Shown: positions 22,101-35,016 of the stretch, piece after piece
Position numbering within the stretch: position 1 is the stretch's first letter
Layout of the letters: every line of letters starts with the position of its first letter
From: Capsicum annuum
Lineage: Eukaryota; Streptophyta; Magnoliopsida; Solanales; Solanaceae
DNA: 64,000 nucleotides
Direction of reading: 5' to 3'
NCBI RefSeq assembly: GCF_002878395.1
Contig: NC_061120.1
Location: forward strand, 120,217,781-120,281,780
Program-made: the position numbers and the translations under genes
Notes under the pieces: generated by a model
What the model was told of the DNA's origin: nothing
The model's database searches: none
The model's input: only the letters and a program-made list of their open reading frames with translations

Positions 22101-23110
22101 TAATGCATGAATCTATTTGGGTCTTAGTGGATAGGCTGACAAAATCAGCCCATTCATTTTTATTTAGCTAGATTACAACTCTAAGAAGTTGGCCCAATTA
22201 AAAATCAATGTGATACTAAGGCCTCATAGGGTGCCACTGCCCATTATTTTTGATAGAGAAATATAGTAAACTACTAAGTTTTGGGAAAGGTTACATAAAG
22301 ATTTAAGAACCCAACTCGCTTTTAGCATGGCTTTCATCCTCAGTCTGATGGACGATAGAAGAGGAAGATTCAAGTTCTTGACTATATATTGAGGGCGTGT
22401 GTGATCAACTTTAGTGTCCATTAGGACATGTTCTTTTTATTTTTTGAGTTTTCATATAATAACAACTACATCTCAAACATTGATATTCCCTAATTCAAGG
22501 CACTCTATGGTAAAAGATAAAGATCACACATAGAGTGTTCTAAGTTGGGTGATTTAAATCCCTTGGGAACTGATTTGGTAATGAAAGCTTAGGATATATG
22601 ATATTTATCCAAACCAAGTTGTTGGAAACCAGAACCTTAAGGTGAGGGACATGTCGTTCAAGGTTAGGTGGCATGTTTTATTAAAGATATCTCGTATGGA
22701 AGAAGTCATGTGATTTAGTAAGAAGGGTAATCTTAGACTTTTATATATTAATCCATTCGAGTTTATTAATAAAATGGGTTAGGTAGAGTATAGGTTGGTA
22801 TTGTCTCTAATCTATCGAGGACTTTTATTGTTCCATATATCAATGCTTAAGAGATATCATGGAGATGTGGATTGCATAATCACGTGGAATTTAGATTTTC
22901 TAGATGAAGGCCTCATTTATGAGGAGTAACCAATTGTTGTTCTTTGTTGAGATATTTGAAATTTGAGGACTAAGGAGATTCTTTCAATAAAGGTTCAATG
23001 AAAGCATCATTTGGTTGAAGAAGCCGAAGGAAACCAAGAAGGACATGCATACAAGTACCTTCATTTGTTTGAGGAAACAAGTGCCCTTTTCTTTTATTGA
23101 TTAGCTCATT
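22101..23110 (+). pseudogene. integrase core, C-terminus and chromodomain, element D
   Basis: Continues the 19815 fragment: SIWVLVDRLTKSAHS, then after a break PLPIIFDRE (the SDRG block with its D kept), FHPQSDGR, stop, KRKIQ (the catalytic E of AERT is lost to K), then YNNNYISNIDIP and ALYGKR. The tail from about 22840 reads HNHVEFRFLDEGLIYEE, LRTKEILSIKVQ and KHHLVEEAEG, the chromodomain pattern, ending YKYLHLF near 23068. Many stops and frameshifts. Confidence 0.75.
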
Positions 23111-23190
23111 TTTCTTATTTGATCACTCATAGATACACAACGGGTGAATAGGCATCTATTATAATGACACTTTCTATTGTTATGGGTAAT

Positions 23191-25468
23191 TCTAATATGA
23201 GAATATTTGGGTTAAGACGTTTTCCAAATTTGGAGTTAGAAATTTTAGGCTAGGCTAATTTTTGATGAAATTTGAGAAAGTAACGGCCTAGGGAGATATA
23301 AGAATTGAATGGGTAAATGAAATAAATTTTAGTATAATCTTATGTTAGTTAAGATGATTAGAGACTTGTGGGATATTTTGAAAGTCAATTCGGGTCTTTT
23401 GCCAATATCAAACCTGACGAAATAAGGCTAGTCTGGAATGTCGTGGTATGAGGGTGCACTGTGAAATATGCAAAACTTGGAGCTTTCTTGAGTTTCTGCC
23501 TTTTCGCACTGTCTATTATGGATGGAAGATCACTATGGGGCTACTGCTATCAGAGATAAATTTTTGCTATAGTAGAAGTCAAAGTTAGAAAATCCTGCTA
23601 ATATGGGTAGCTTCTACTATAAGGATGCCACTACAGCAAGATCGACTTACTATAGTAAGGAAAGTAGTTGTTTACACCAAAATTTCTAAAAAAACAATTT
23701 ATTATTTCTAAACATATTTTGTTGAGGGCATAGGTGATTTGGGGTAATTTTCATGTATTTTCTGTCAGAATCCTTCGTAATGGTAAGTTATTTATCCCCA
23801 TGAACTAGCATTTTGATTCATATACCTTAGAATAACTAGTTTATAGTTTTAGAGGAGGTTTTAGCTTGGCAAAGCTGAATTTTTTGTTGAAAGGGGTAAA
23901 TTTGGTGCAAAATCCTTGGATTTTACTATTACATGACTATAAATCACTAATATAACTATAAATATTATAGTTTAAAAGTGAATTTATAATATGGAAACGC
24001 CATAATAGCTATGTTGATCATGTATATTGCTTTGGATATCAAGTTCAATTATAATCCTTTATATTGTAGGTTATTTGGTTTATTTTGTGTTATATTTCTA
24101 TTTTAGCCATAATCAAGCTAAGGTTGCAAGAAAAGGTATAGGTCAATACCGATAGTGTATTTCAGGCTTAGATTGTGGTAGGCAATGGTTTAATTATAGT
24201 TGATACCTAACTTATTTTATATGTGCGTGTTAACTATTCTTTATTATTTCTTGTACAATGCATATTCGAGGTAAGTGAATGATTGTTAGATGTCCAATGT
24301 GTTAATCACCGGTAATGAACTTATATGAATAGCTTACTATATTTTACAAATATTGTTCTATTTTCATTGTGATTGTGATTAGTATGATCTATCATATTTT
24401 CGGATGTACCGATATTTGGACATCTTCATGGGATTTGTTTTGTTTATGTTTGGCCAGCACAAGATGTCTGGGATTTGGTACATGTACAAGAGCTCGTCCC
24501 CTATAGTTATGGCTAGTAGGTGACCATAAGATCCTTATCATGTATTTACAAGGTGCATATTTGTGTAACGGTTCCTTGAGTGAACTTGGGTTTATATGCT
24601 TCATTTATTTTATTGGTTCCTTGAGCAAAGTGGGTCTATGTACTTGATTTCTAAAGGTTGTTTCTTATGTAAAATACATGTTAATTGCCATTGTTATTGA
24701 TTTTATATATCCTTGAGTTGTCTCGATTAATTGTATGTTTTGATATAACTCTATGTTGTCTGTATGCTAGCTTTAATTCGGACATGATTTATATATATAT
24801 TGAGTCATAGTTGTTGACTTGGAGTCTTACTGGCGGACTTAACTTGACTTGTTCTTTTAATGCTTCATGACTTATGTTGAATGAACTCTATGATATTATT
24901 GGATAAGGTTAAGTGTCATGAACTTGAAGAAAGGTTACATGATAGGTTTTCATGGTTGTCTTTTTCTACTATGTTATGGTTATCAGTTCATATTTCTCAT
25001 TTTTTGTTGGTTGATGAACCTATGATTACACCATTGTTGAGTATGTTATAATACTTCAGATTCTCTTCTTTTGTTGAGTGTATAGCATATTACAAAATCA
25101 TTTTCAAGACCTCAGCTGTGATTAAGACAATATCCAAACTTAAGGTTAATCTGCATCATTTAGGCATCCATGGGTTCAATTATTGTTTCTTGTACATTTG
25201 TTTCCCACACAGATATTACATTGGTTTTTGGGGTTCCATCGAACTTTTGAAGTTTATTAGAGCTTTGGTACGATGAGCTTCATGTCCTATGGGATGGATT
25301 TTTGCATTATAACTTTATTACTTTTGTTATGATGCTGGACATTGATTTTACTCAATGGTATTAACTTAAATGACTAATTTTTGAGTATGCGTCTGACACA
25401 TTATTGTGTTGGTTATCCCATCAGAGGGTTAGTTTGGGTGCCATTCAGGATTGATGTGGGTCGTGATA
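23191..25468 (+). repeat. 3' LTR of element D
   Basis: The start is placed at TCTAATATGA, a decayed form of TGTAATATCC, after GGTAAT, a possible polypurine remnant. The start is uncertain by tens of bases. The end is the GGGTCGTGATA at 25468. The 5' part contains an exact 14-bp palindrome (23646-23659) and related inverted pairs (TATAGTAGAAG and CTTCTACTATA). Confidence 0.6.
23646..23659. repeat. perfect 14-bp palindrome in LTR D
   Basis: CTTACTATAGTAAG equals its own reverse complement. Nearby at about 23565-23620 the arms TATAGTAGAAG and CTTCTACTATA form a second inverted pair. Confidence 0.9.
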
Positions 25469-26579
25469 TTATTAACAAGTATCAAAAGCTTTGGAATAAT
25501 TTGTTTCCACAAACCTAGTCTTGGGAAATTAATATCTTCAAAATCATATTCATAAATTCATCAAAAGAAATCCAAAAACTTTCTTTGTTGGATTAGTTGT
25601 TTTGACTCTAGCTCCTTGTTTCCTATTGACTTTTGAGACAAAATCCATTAATTTCATCCATATTCTAATTTTGTATACGAGTCTACCATTAGATCTTGAA
25701 GATTTAACTTTTAGAAATAGTCAAAATGGGTCTCTTTATTTTGACATCAATTGATAATTAAAACCAATGACAAGTGTGTGCATTCTTGAAATCTTAGTTC
25801 TCTTGAATATCCTGAAGTTGCTTTTGGAGAATAAAAAGAAGGAAAAATGTATATTTGATATTAGATTCTAAGGGAATATTTTTCAAAAGTGTTTGTGGGA
25901 TAACAATTGGAAAATTAGTTAGAAAAATCAAAATTTTATAAAAATTATTAATATTTTTCCACACGGTGCAACACGTCAGGCGTCAACTGTCAGCCAGTGA
26001 CACATATATGCCACATCAACAGCCAATACAACAACTAATTATTCAGTGTCCTAGGAATGGACAAATGCTTGTTGGAACACCTAAACCAATAAGTTATTTT
26101 TACAAATGGAAACAACCCGTAAAAATTTCCAAGTGTCAAATGATCTTAATTCTTCTTCTACACTCATTTCTCTTGGGATTTCTGAACTAAATAACATATA
26201 ATTAATGACTTTAATAACTTTTTAACTCAATCTTTATCTCCATTTCATTTCATTGATTGTTTCAACTAATTAAAATCAATTAATTCCTTCTATATTTGTT
26301 ACTTAGTACTTGAGTCCAAATTTTTTTGTGTCACCTTTCTTATTTACTTTCCATAGAAGTTCATGAATCTTGTCCTATAGATTTTGAGATTTCATTCTAA
26401 AGTCAATAAAAATTAAATATGGACCTTGGGTAGAGATTAAACCCTTGCAACTTATCGGACTATACAAGATATAATAATTGGCTGAAGCAATTTTTGAGGA
26501 AAACAAAGGTGTGATTTCTATGTGATTGTAAATCTTTTTTATCTAACCTATCTGGCTTGTTTGATTTTGTTGAGTGTCT
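25469..26579. other. unassigned AT-rich intergenic DNA
   Basis: No domain, LTR terminus or RNA gene is recognisable. The longest open frame (25966-26190, plus) has no family resemblance I can see and no supporting context. Confidence 0.5.
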
Positions 26580-27425
26580 TAATCAGTAACAATGGTGGGT
26601 CATGAAAAGGAAAATTGAGTTCCCATAGAAGAACCTAGTTTTGGTGTATTGTTAAGCTTTTTCATCACCCTCTCTACCGGAACAAAAGGACAGTTGGATC
26701 GATTAATTACTCAAATTAATCAATTGAAACTTTTCTTGGCACCTACTATTCCTAATCCTCATCATGAAACTTTAGGAACTTCTTTCAATCCCCATGAATA
26801 TGAGAGACAAAAGATTATATGGAGTTAGCAAGTGCAAAGTGGACAACTCTAGAGTGAAAGAAAGAAATGATGTGTAAACTTAAATGAGGGTGTTTCCACA
26901 AGACCAATATGTCCTTGTCAATGTCCTTCAGTATGAAAGGACTTTAGTGTAGTTACATGCATGGAAATTTGAGAAATACAAGGTAATGAAGATCTTTCTT
27001 GTTAGATTCACAATAAAAGCTAAACTTGTAACTTTAAAATTTTTTAATGAAAAAAAGTATGAGTGATAGCCTATCTCTATGTAAGCCTAATGCCTCATTA
27101 CGATGTGTTGATAATGTAATTATTGAGAGTGATCATACACTAGTTGATCCTATTAATGACCCGAATTAATTTTTATTTAAGATTGATGTGCGTCCACCTA
27201 GTGTTGAAGCTTGTATTTTGATTGATTGTACATTATCATGTGATATTTGTGTTGATGAACTTTCTTGTATTTCTGACTAAGAGATTTTTTGATGTTGTTA
27301 AGGAGGCTCAAATTAGTGATTATGTTGACACATTTGGTCATTTTGATTGGAGTGACTAATTGAGCAAATCTTTTATCAAATATTCCATTACTTGTTTTAC
27401 TCATAGAGATAATGTGAATGAAAAT
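26580..27425 (+). pseudogene. unidentified degenerate coding-like remnant, left part
   Basis: Broken plus-strand frames read as peptide-like text, for example GQLDRLITQINQLKLFLAP near 26690, CVDNVIIESDHTLVDPIND near 27100, VRPPSVEACILIDC near 27190 and EAQISDYVDTFGHFDWSD near 27310. The last block stays in the same frame (one stop) to 27425 and continues in frame after element E at 35017. The acidic, D/E/N-rich style resembles unannotated ORFs near retrotransposons in Solanaceae, but I do not recognise the family. It may be an old element protein. Confidence 0.4.
27421..27425. repeat. target site duplication, left copy, of element E
   Basis: AAAAT, identical to 35012-35016. Confidence 0.9.
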
Positions 27426-29755
27426 TGTAACACCCTAAGACTACCCCCTCGACGTCACATAGTGCTTAGGACCACAAGTGATCCCAAGATAACCCTTCTA
27501 CTGGCATAACTCGTGAGCAACTGAATAAAATACATAAATCTGAACGAAATAAGCAAAAGATAAATCTTTTCAGAATATGATCAATAAAAGAGTATATTAA
27601 AATGATTACAGCCTAATTATACAAAACATAACTGGAATCAAATACATTAACTCTAAATGGAGGTTATTCCAAGATATGACCCCTACTATCCCAAAAATAT
27701 ACGACTGAATAAAGAAAAAAATCAAATACTACACAAAAAATATGACTGACTCGAGCCCTTAAATTAAAAAGACTCGTCACCTACTGACTGGAAACTGCAA
27801 GCTATCTGAATATGATGAGCGCGCTACAACTCATACCTACATTATGAGAAAAGGTATCACATAGACATATATAAGGATCAGTACTTTTGGAATATACTGA
27901 GCATGTACAGGGTGAATGCATAAGTAAAAAAGTGTAACTAATTTTGCATATAACTTGTAAAGAATGCATGCTAAGTGTAAATGACTTGTATTGGAATGAG
28001 TAACTGAAAACTAAAAATTATGAATCATGAATAATAAAGCATACTGAATAAATCTTGTCAGCCATAACACTTAGTTCTAAAGGCTAAGTGTAAAAGGACT
28101 CACCTTTATCATCTGTAAACTTAAAGCTAAAAATCTTATAGCTAATGTCTTATGTAAAACAATATCAGAATAAAATTGTAAGCCTTTACACTTATTTTCT
28201 AAAAGCTTTTATGTTATTCTTTTCTGTTAGGCTTTTCTATTAGTCTTTAGGCTGTAGGGAGTTTTTTTCTAACCGACATAAACCATGTGAGTTGTCATGG
28301 AGTCCAATGTCTTATGCTCATTTGGGAGAGATGTTCTACTCTTGCCGTCAGAATAGAACCTTATCTTAAGTGATCACTATCTTAGCCCACTATGGGCAAA
28401 TCTTATACCTATGGTGGCACGTAGTTCTAGGTCATGCGACATTTGGAATCATACCTAAATTGGTGCTAAATACTACTTCCATACTTATCGCTCAGAACTT
28501 TAGGAAATTCACCTTAAAACAACACAAGGGTTTATAATGAAAATCAATTATGCTTCTCTTTCTTCAAATCTTGAACAAGATGAATAATTGTTGATTTCGA
28601 ACTTAGGATTAAAAGATCAAATCTTTCTTTAAATCTGAATGCATACTTATCAAAGAATGCTTAAGCATCATCTTTCTTAAGATATCAAGATTTAAACTTA
28701 GGGCTTCAAACCCATTGTTGAAACTCATGTCAAATCACAACAAACATCATGCTCAAAAATAATAATCTTGAAATAATTTAACAATTCTAGTCAAGATAAT
28801 GAAATTCAATTCCCAATATGTGAAATCAAGTCACACATATAAACTTGTGAAAGTAAATATGCAACTCAACACTTAAATCACTTTTAACTTCATAAACTTC
28901 TTCAATGATAATTGGTTATGACTGCTCAATTGTAAATTATGTAAATTTAACTTTAAAACATGTTTTGGGAACAAGGATGAAAGGAGTATTGTTGTTCATA
29001 ACCCCACATACCTTATTAGATTAATTCAATGAAGAAACTTGACTTTGAATTCCTAATGATGTTCTTCAAGGCTTCTTCTTGTAGTTCTTGAATTAGGAAG
29101 CTTGGGTTCTTGGTTTTCATGAAGAAAATTTGGTGAAGTTCTTGGTGTCCTTGAGGAGGCTAGGGTTTTCTTGGAGAGAAAAAGATGAGTTATAGTGTTT
29201 CTAATGCTTTTGGGGCTAAAATTAAGTGTTATGGACGAATTTGGGTGAGGGGATATGACCAAAATGTCCCTTGACCCTTTAGGAACTGAAATAGCATGTG
29301 AAATAGTTTGTATCGCATTGTCCATTGTGCCATATCAGTCATTGGATCGAGAACCATTGTGCCACATCCCAATCATATCGGCTTACTGCTTCAGATGGAA
29401 AATGTCATCACTTTTCACTCGGGTATTGGATTAAGGAAAAATTGGAATTGTTGGAAATATATTTCAATTATCTACAATTTGGTGAGTCTTGAACTGAAAA
29501 ATTCTACATATATAAAACGTTATACATGTTCAAAGTAGACCGTTGTAGAATCAAATATCAAACTTTGGATGAATCAAGGGTTCTTAACTCAATCTTGTTC
29601 TAGGTGATTCTTATGAAATTTTTTCTCCTAGAAATCACTTCATATTCTAGGATAATGATAATGAAACTTATATCCACATGGGAATCATTTGAATTAGAAC
29701 CTATACGTGTAGGAACGACGGTTAGAATTCTAGAACAAAAGTACAGGGTGTTACA
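27426..29755 (-). repeat. 3' LTR of element E (full length, 2.33 kb)
   Basis: Starts TGTAACACCC at 27426 and ends GGGTGTTACA at 29755, so the termini are inverted repeats of each other. Differs from the right LTR at roughly one base in ten by eye plus indels, indicating an old insertion. Confidence 0.9.
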
Positions 29756-29770
29756 TTATCTCACCCTTGG
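29756..29770 (-). other. polypurine tract of element E
   Basis: Plus strand TTATCTCACCCTTGG, minus CCAAGGGTGAGATAA, directly inside the 3' LTR and followed by CATTTGTCCTTAAATGA, the usual wording after the tract in these families. Confidence 0.75.
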
Positions 29771-32700
29771 AATCATTTGTCCTTAAATGATAGATATGTA
29801 CCTATTGACACCTAAGAGGTATGGAATAACATGGACATGATATGTATTCTAAGAAAGAATATAACTGAGCTAAAACATTAAAACCCTCTATCAAGAAAGT
29901 GATTTCTGAGAGAGCTTTTCTTTACTTACTATAAGGAGCTGATTGATGCTGAGAGTTTACAATTCGCTTGAAGTATTCATGATACAATCATACATATAGA
30001 ACTATGAAGTGATAACTTATGCAAGAAAAAATTATGAGACAGCGAGACTAAGATCATACAATGGGTATTACACTGTCTTAGCTAGAATACTTGGAAAAAT
30101 AAGATCATTCACTGAATACTTATGAAATGAATCATGACTAAATATCTGAATTATAGATATGATGCATGGACTGAGCTAAATTTGTAATTTTCATGAATGC
30201 AAAAATTTTACCTCATGTAATGACCTTACTTATGAAACTTTGGATAGTAAGACTAGATGGAAAGTTCTAAATCTGTAGGAGCTTATCTTCTTGATTGCTA
30301 AACTGGATTGCTGGCTATACAGACTGAATTATACTGGAAACTTATACTGAATTGGAGTATCTCTTCAACACTCTTTCTAAAGAAGTTATAGTAACATTAG
30401 AGAGCAAAGAATCTTGGGCATGATCTGAACAAGACATCTGACTAAGAAATCACAACTTTGACACCACTCTATAGCATGGAATATAGACATATAGATTATA
30501 AACTAGGATAAAATTACTAGGTATAGGCAATGAAACTTCTTACTTTCAAGCTTAGCAACACTTCTCGAATACTCTCTCAACTATACTATTCCCCTTGAAT
30601 ACCATACTCATTTGATTTAACTTATAATTCTCACATGGGCATTAATAAATATATTTACTAAGGTCTAAACTAACTAAATCCTCTCACCATGATCAAGCCT
30701 AATTCGAAATCAAACGATACAACACGCTACACCATAATACTAGTCTAAACCACATGATTCAATGTTTTATGTCTCTTCCAAAGCTCACACCATAAGTATA
30801 ACATGCCTTACCACTTCAATGACTAACTCTGAACTCTTACTATGGATTCACTAGTGCATATTGCATTCCTCCACTTACACCCCAACATGACATTCAAGGC
30901 TATCTTTAAAACCACATATTAACTTCAAGGAAAACACCCATAAAGTCATACTTCACATAGTCTCTATCAACAACAACTTTCTTGCACTATTCTTAAGAAT
31001 ATACACACCAACTTTCAACTAACCATGACATGTATCAAAGATTTGGCCTTAATCTTACTTCACACTTTAGCCCTAGATAGAAAAGCATAAGTAACCTTTT
31101 TTAATGAGGGTCATCAGCTCCCTCTCATCTAAACAATTTTTTTATCTATTATCATCACCACTATATTAACATAGGAAGAGTTCATTGAAGGGCCAACACA
31201 TAAGGAATTGAAGCACGAAAGAATACTATACATAACTCTGACACTTAACTGAGGCCTGAAGAATAGAATATCAAAGGCATGGATTCATTAGAGAGATCTA
31301 AACTGAGGGCATACATGATATAAACTAGATTTCACTACGATCATGAGTTTTTCAGAACTTATCATACTCTAAAACTTGAGTTTATACTTATTATAAGCTA
31401 GTCAACATTAGACTGGAGTTAATAGATTTATGAGGGATAACTCAAATCATGAAGTGAAGTTGTTACTTACTTACTAGAAGTTTTGAATTAACTTGAATAC
31501 ACACGAAGTGTATAAGCATTAGCCTTTAGCATGGATCTATCATGCAAGACATGAATATAGGTGATAATGATGGAAATCCAAGGAGTACTCTAGAGTAAGA
31601 AAGGATCGATATCTCACCACAACTCTTATTAACATTCATCATAATCTAATTCTCAAAACTTGATCTAGTTCTTCACTTTACCAGCTCCCCCTTAGATCAA
31701 AGCTGACATTCTAAGCTTATGGGTCTACACATAAATGCAAAACTCATAAGAATAAACTATATTTTGAACTTACTGACTTCATTCTTGAACAACCCCTTCA
31801 TATACCATCCTTAACTTTCTAGCTTCAATAATCATCATTAAAGACTTACACTCTCATTTGTAAACATATCTACCTCACTAAACACATAATAATAGCCACC
31901 AAGATCACACTTCTATACTTATATTTTTTCCAAATCATGAGAATCAAAATCATACTTAAAAGTCTTAACACCATCTATCTAAAACTCCTCAACTTAGGTA
32001 TTAAGAACACCATGTACTAAATAACTAGCGTTCTTCCACATAGCAACTCAAGGGTACTACTAACCACACACAACACGTAAAAACCTTAGAAATTAATGCA
32101 ACACCATATCACCTTGGGCACATCTCTACATCATGCCTACAACATCATACTTAATCTCAAATCAATAAACTTAAATTCTTGCATTCATTTTTCAAGACTT
32201 CTAGATCACCTCCATATAACTAGCATCACCAACCAAGAAATCATTATTTCCACCTTTATGATCCTCTACTATTCAAACTTATTGTCTAGTGCTAAATGTT
32301 ATTAACAACCCAGCCTCACATAGTATTCTCACTTGGAAGCTATAAAACACGACACCAAAAAATACTAGTCTACTAAAGCCTCTTAATAAAAATAATCGAT
32401 CATAATCATATGGTATACCATATTAAAGTCTTTTAGAACATCCTCCTGCTATACATTATGACTATTTACCTATCTATACGCCTAAATTCCTTTCATAATT
32501 CTATAAGTTTCAACTAAACTCCTTTTTGTAACCTCAAGGGAAGCCTAAATTGACAATATTAAACCACAAAATACTTTTATTAATAACCTAAACTTTTCTA
32601 CCACCATAAATACCATCAATACTCCTTTTCTACTTCAAACAAACAACTATTCACCTTAACTAATCACTCAATAACATGCATAAGTTTATCTGTATACTTC

Positions 32701-33180
32701 CAAACAATCGTCATTCCTACCTTTCTTATCACTGGTCTTCTATACCCATACTTTCAACTATAAGAAGGTTCTACTACTTATGAATCATAATGCTCTAAGC
32801 TACAACATCCCTCGAATGCAAACTTTACTTAATAATCTATGTTCATACTATCTCCTCTCATGAGTGCTATCTGAATTGAAGGGTTAATAAGGAGTCTGAA
32901 TACATATCTTATTCTGTTTTAACTGAATAACTCATAAGGATAAAGGCATAACTTTCAACTTGAGAAACTTATAACACACTAGCGAGCTCCTCTCAAGCCC
33001 CTTATGACTCTTGAAATTATTGATAGTAAATATAAGAGTGTTACCTTGGGATAAATTGAAGCTTACTAATTATGTTATCTCAAGAATAATACATAGATGG
33101 AAAAGTATGGATTAACACATGAATCAACAAAAGTTTCTGAAGGGAAAACTTTACAACACAATCTTGACTATGAATGAAAG
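29771..33180 (-). other. non-coding interior of element E
   Basis: About 3.4 kb without gag, protease, RT, RNase H or integrase motifs on either strand. The longest open frame is 69 codons (32096-32305, plus). Composition is AT-rich and uniform. It could be a large-retrotransposon-derivative interior or pol decayed past recognition. I favour the former because nearby pol copies of comparable LTR divergence are still easily readable. Confidence 0.65.
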
Positions 33181-33297
33181 AAAACTTTTCTTAAATGCCC
33201 CATAGCCTCTCGAAGAAAAGTAAAGATATCTCTGTACCATTTTGGAAGACTTTATTACACACGGCATCATAGACACCCTAGGTCAAATGAACTCTAA
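33181..33297 (-). other. untranslated leader of element E, shared with A, C and F
   Basis: Plus strand TTTTCTTAAATGCCCCATAG then CCTCTC parallels TTTTCCTAAAAACGCCTTGT then AACCTCT in F (45841) and related text in C (about 18400) and A (about 62350). It lies between primer site and interior, where gypsy elements keep packaging and dimerisation signals. That role is inference. Confidence 0.55.
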
Positions 33298-33309
33298 GCT
33301 CTGATACCA
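33298..33309 (-). other. primer binding site, initiator tRNA-Met (element E)
   Basis: Plus strand GCTCTGATACCA, exact match to the expected 12 bases, four bases from the LTR edge at 33314. Confidence 0.95.
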
Positions 33310-33313
33310 ACTC

Positions 33314-35011
33314 TGTATGCCTGGAAACTACCCCCTAGACATCACACGGTGTTTAGAACCACAAGTGATCCTAAGCTAACCCTTATACTGGTATAACTCG
33401 TGAGCAACTAAATAAAATACATAAATCTGAATGAAAAAAGCAAACGATAAATCTTTTCTTAATATGATTGATACAAAACTATATTAAAATAATTACAACC
33501 CTGATTATACAAAACAAAACTAAAATTAAATACATTAACTCTACTGACTGTCTATGAAGCCTCTACTAATATTGACTATAGATAGCTGGGACATGACTCC
33601 CATGTATCCCAAATCAATATGATTAAATAAAAAAATCAAATACGATTTAAACTATATGACTGACTCAAGCCCTTGAATAAAAAGGACTTATCACCTGCTG
33701 ACTTGAAACTACAAGTAGTCTGGATATAATGAGCACATTATAACTCATACCTACATTATGAGACAATATAGAACATAGACATATATATGGATCAGTACTT
33801 TTGGAATATACTAAGCATATGGGGGATGAATGCATAAGTAAAAATTATAACTAATTTTGCATATAACTTGTAAAGAATGCATGCTAAGTGTAAACGACAC
33901 ACATTAGCTTGAATAACTAAAAACTAAAAATTATGAATCATAAGTAATAAGCATACTGAATAAATCTTGTGAGCCATAGCATTTAGTTCTAAAAGCTATA
34001 CTTTTAATTATTCTATTAGTGGAATAAGTAGGACATAAGTCAAGTCTATTTTCAAATCATGCGGGCTAAGTTTAAAAGGACTCACCTTTATCATCTATAA
34101 ATTGAAAGCTGAAAATCTCATAACTAATATCTTATGTAAAACAATATCTGAATATAATTGTAAGCCTTTACACTTAGTTTCTAAAATCTTTCTATTATTC
34201 TTTTCAGTTAGGGTTTTCTATTAGGATTTAGGCTATAGGGAGGTTCTTTTAACCGACATAAACCATGTGAGTTGTCATGAAGTCCAACGTCTTACCCCAC
34301 ATTAGGGTGAGCTGTTATACCATGGCCATCAGAATAGAACCTTATCTTAAGTGATCACTATCTTAGCCCACTATGGACAAACCTTAAACCTATGGGGGAA
34401 CATAGTTCTAGGGTATTAGACCTTTGGATCATACCCAACTGAGTGCTAAATACTAATTCCATACTTATCGCTAAGAACTTTAGGAAATCCACCTTAAAAC
34501 AGAATAAGTCCTTATAATGAAAACCAATTATTCTTCTCTTTTTTCAAATCATGAACAAGATAAATAATTCTAAATTTCGATCTTAGCTTAGGATCAAAAG
34601 ATCAAATCTTTCTTAAAATCTGAATGCATGCATATCAAAGAATTCTTAAATATCATCTTTCTTCAAATATCAAGATTTAAACTTGGGGATTCAAACCCAT
34701 TCTTAAAACTCATGCCAAATCACAACAAACTTCATGCTCAATAACAATAATCACAAAATACTTTAACAATTCTAATCAAGATAATGAAATTCAATTCCCA
34801 ATATGTGAAATCAAGTCACTCGTATAAACTTGTGAAAGTAAATATACAATTCAACAGTTAAATCACTTACAACTTTAAAAACTTTAATCGATGATAATTG
34901 GGTATGAACCCTCAATTGAAAATCATGTAAGTTTAACTTCAAAACATGTTTTGGCCACAAGGATGAAAGGATGATGGTTAGAATTCTAGAACAAAAATAT
35001 GGGTTGTTATA
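33314..35011 (-). repeat. 5' LTR of element E, U3-deleted (1.70 kb)
   Basis: Collinear with the 3' LTR except for an extra ~75 bp near 34000-34070 and loss of about 730 bp between GGATGAAAGGA (about 34965) and GGTTAGAATTC. The lost part is the outer, U3-equivalent end that would hold the promoter. Ends GGGTTGTTATA at 35011, next to the AAAAT duplication. Confidence 0.85.
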
Positions 35012-35016
35012 AAAAT
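35012..35016. repeat. target site duplication, right copy, of element E
   Basis: AAAAT, identical to 27421-27425. Confidence 0.9.

Larger units (their letters stand above)
19555..25468 (+). mobile_element. Tekay-like element D, 5' truncated, plus strand
   Basis: Only integrase, chromodomain and the 3' LTR survive. The reading direction is opposite to most of the window. The left edge is an abrupt junction with minus-strand gag. The integrase is split at 19816-22100 by a probable solo LTR. The terminal TGGGTCGTGATA at 25457-25468 is the decayed LTR end of this family (usual GGGTCGTGACA). Confidence 0.75.
27426..35011 (-). mobile_element. non-autonomous LTR retrotransposon E (LARD-like)
   Basis: 7.6 kb bounded by an exact 5-bp duplication (AAAAT). 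The LTRs begin TGTAACACCC (left copy) and TGTATGCC (right copy). The primer site at 33298-33309 is a perfect 12-base match to initiator tRNA-Met, and the polypurine tract is at 29756. Between them, about 3.5 kb lacks any gag or pol reading in six frames; only short frames occur. LTR ends, primer site and leader resemble those of element F, a coding Tekay element, so mobilisation in trans by such a partner is likely (inference). The 5' LTR is shortened by loss of its U3 part. Confidence 0.85.

Noticed and set aside
33298..33309. tRNA-like sequence GCTCTGATACCA
   Set aside because: Only a 12-base primer-site match next to an LTR; no cloverleaf, so not a tRNA gene.
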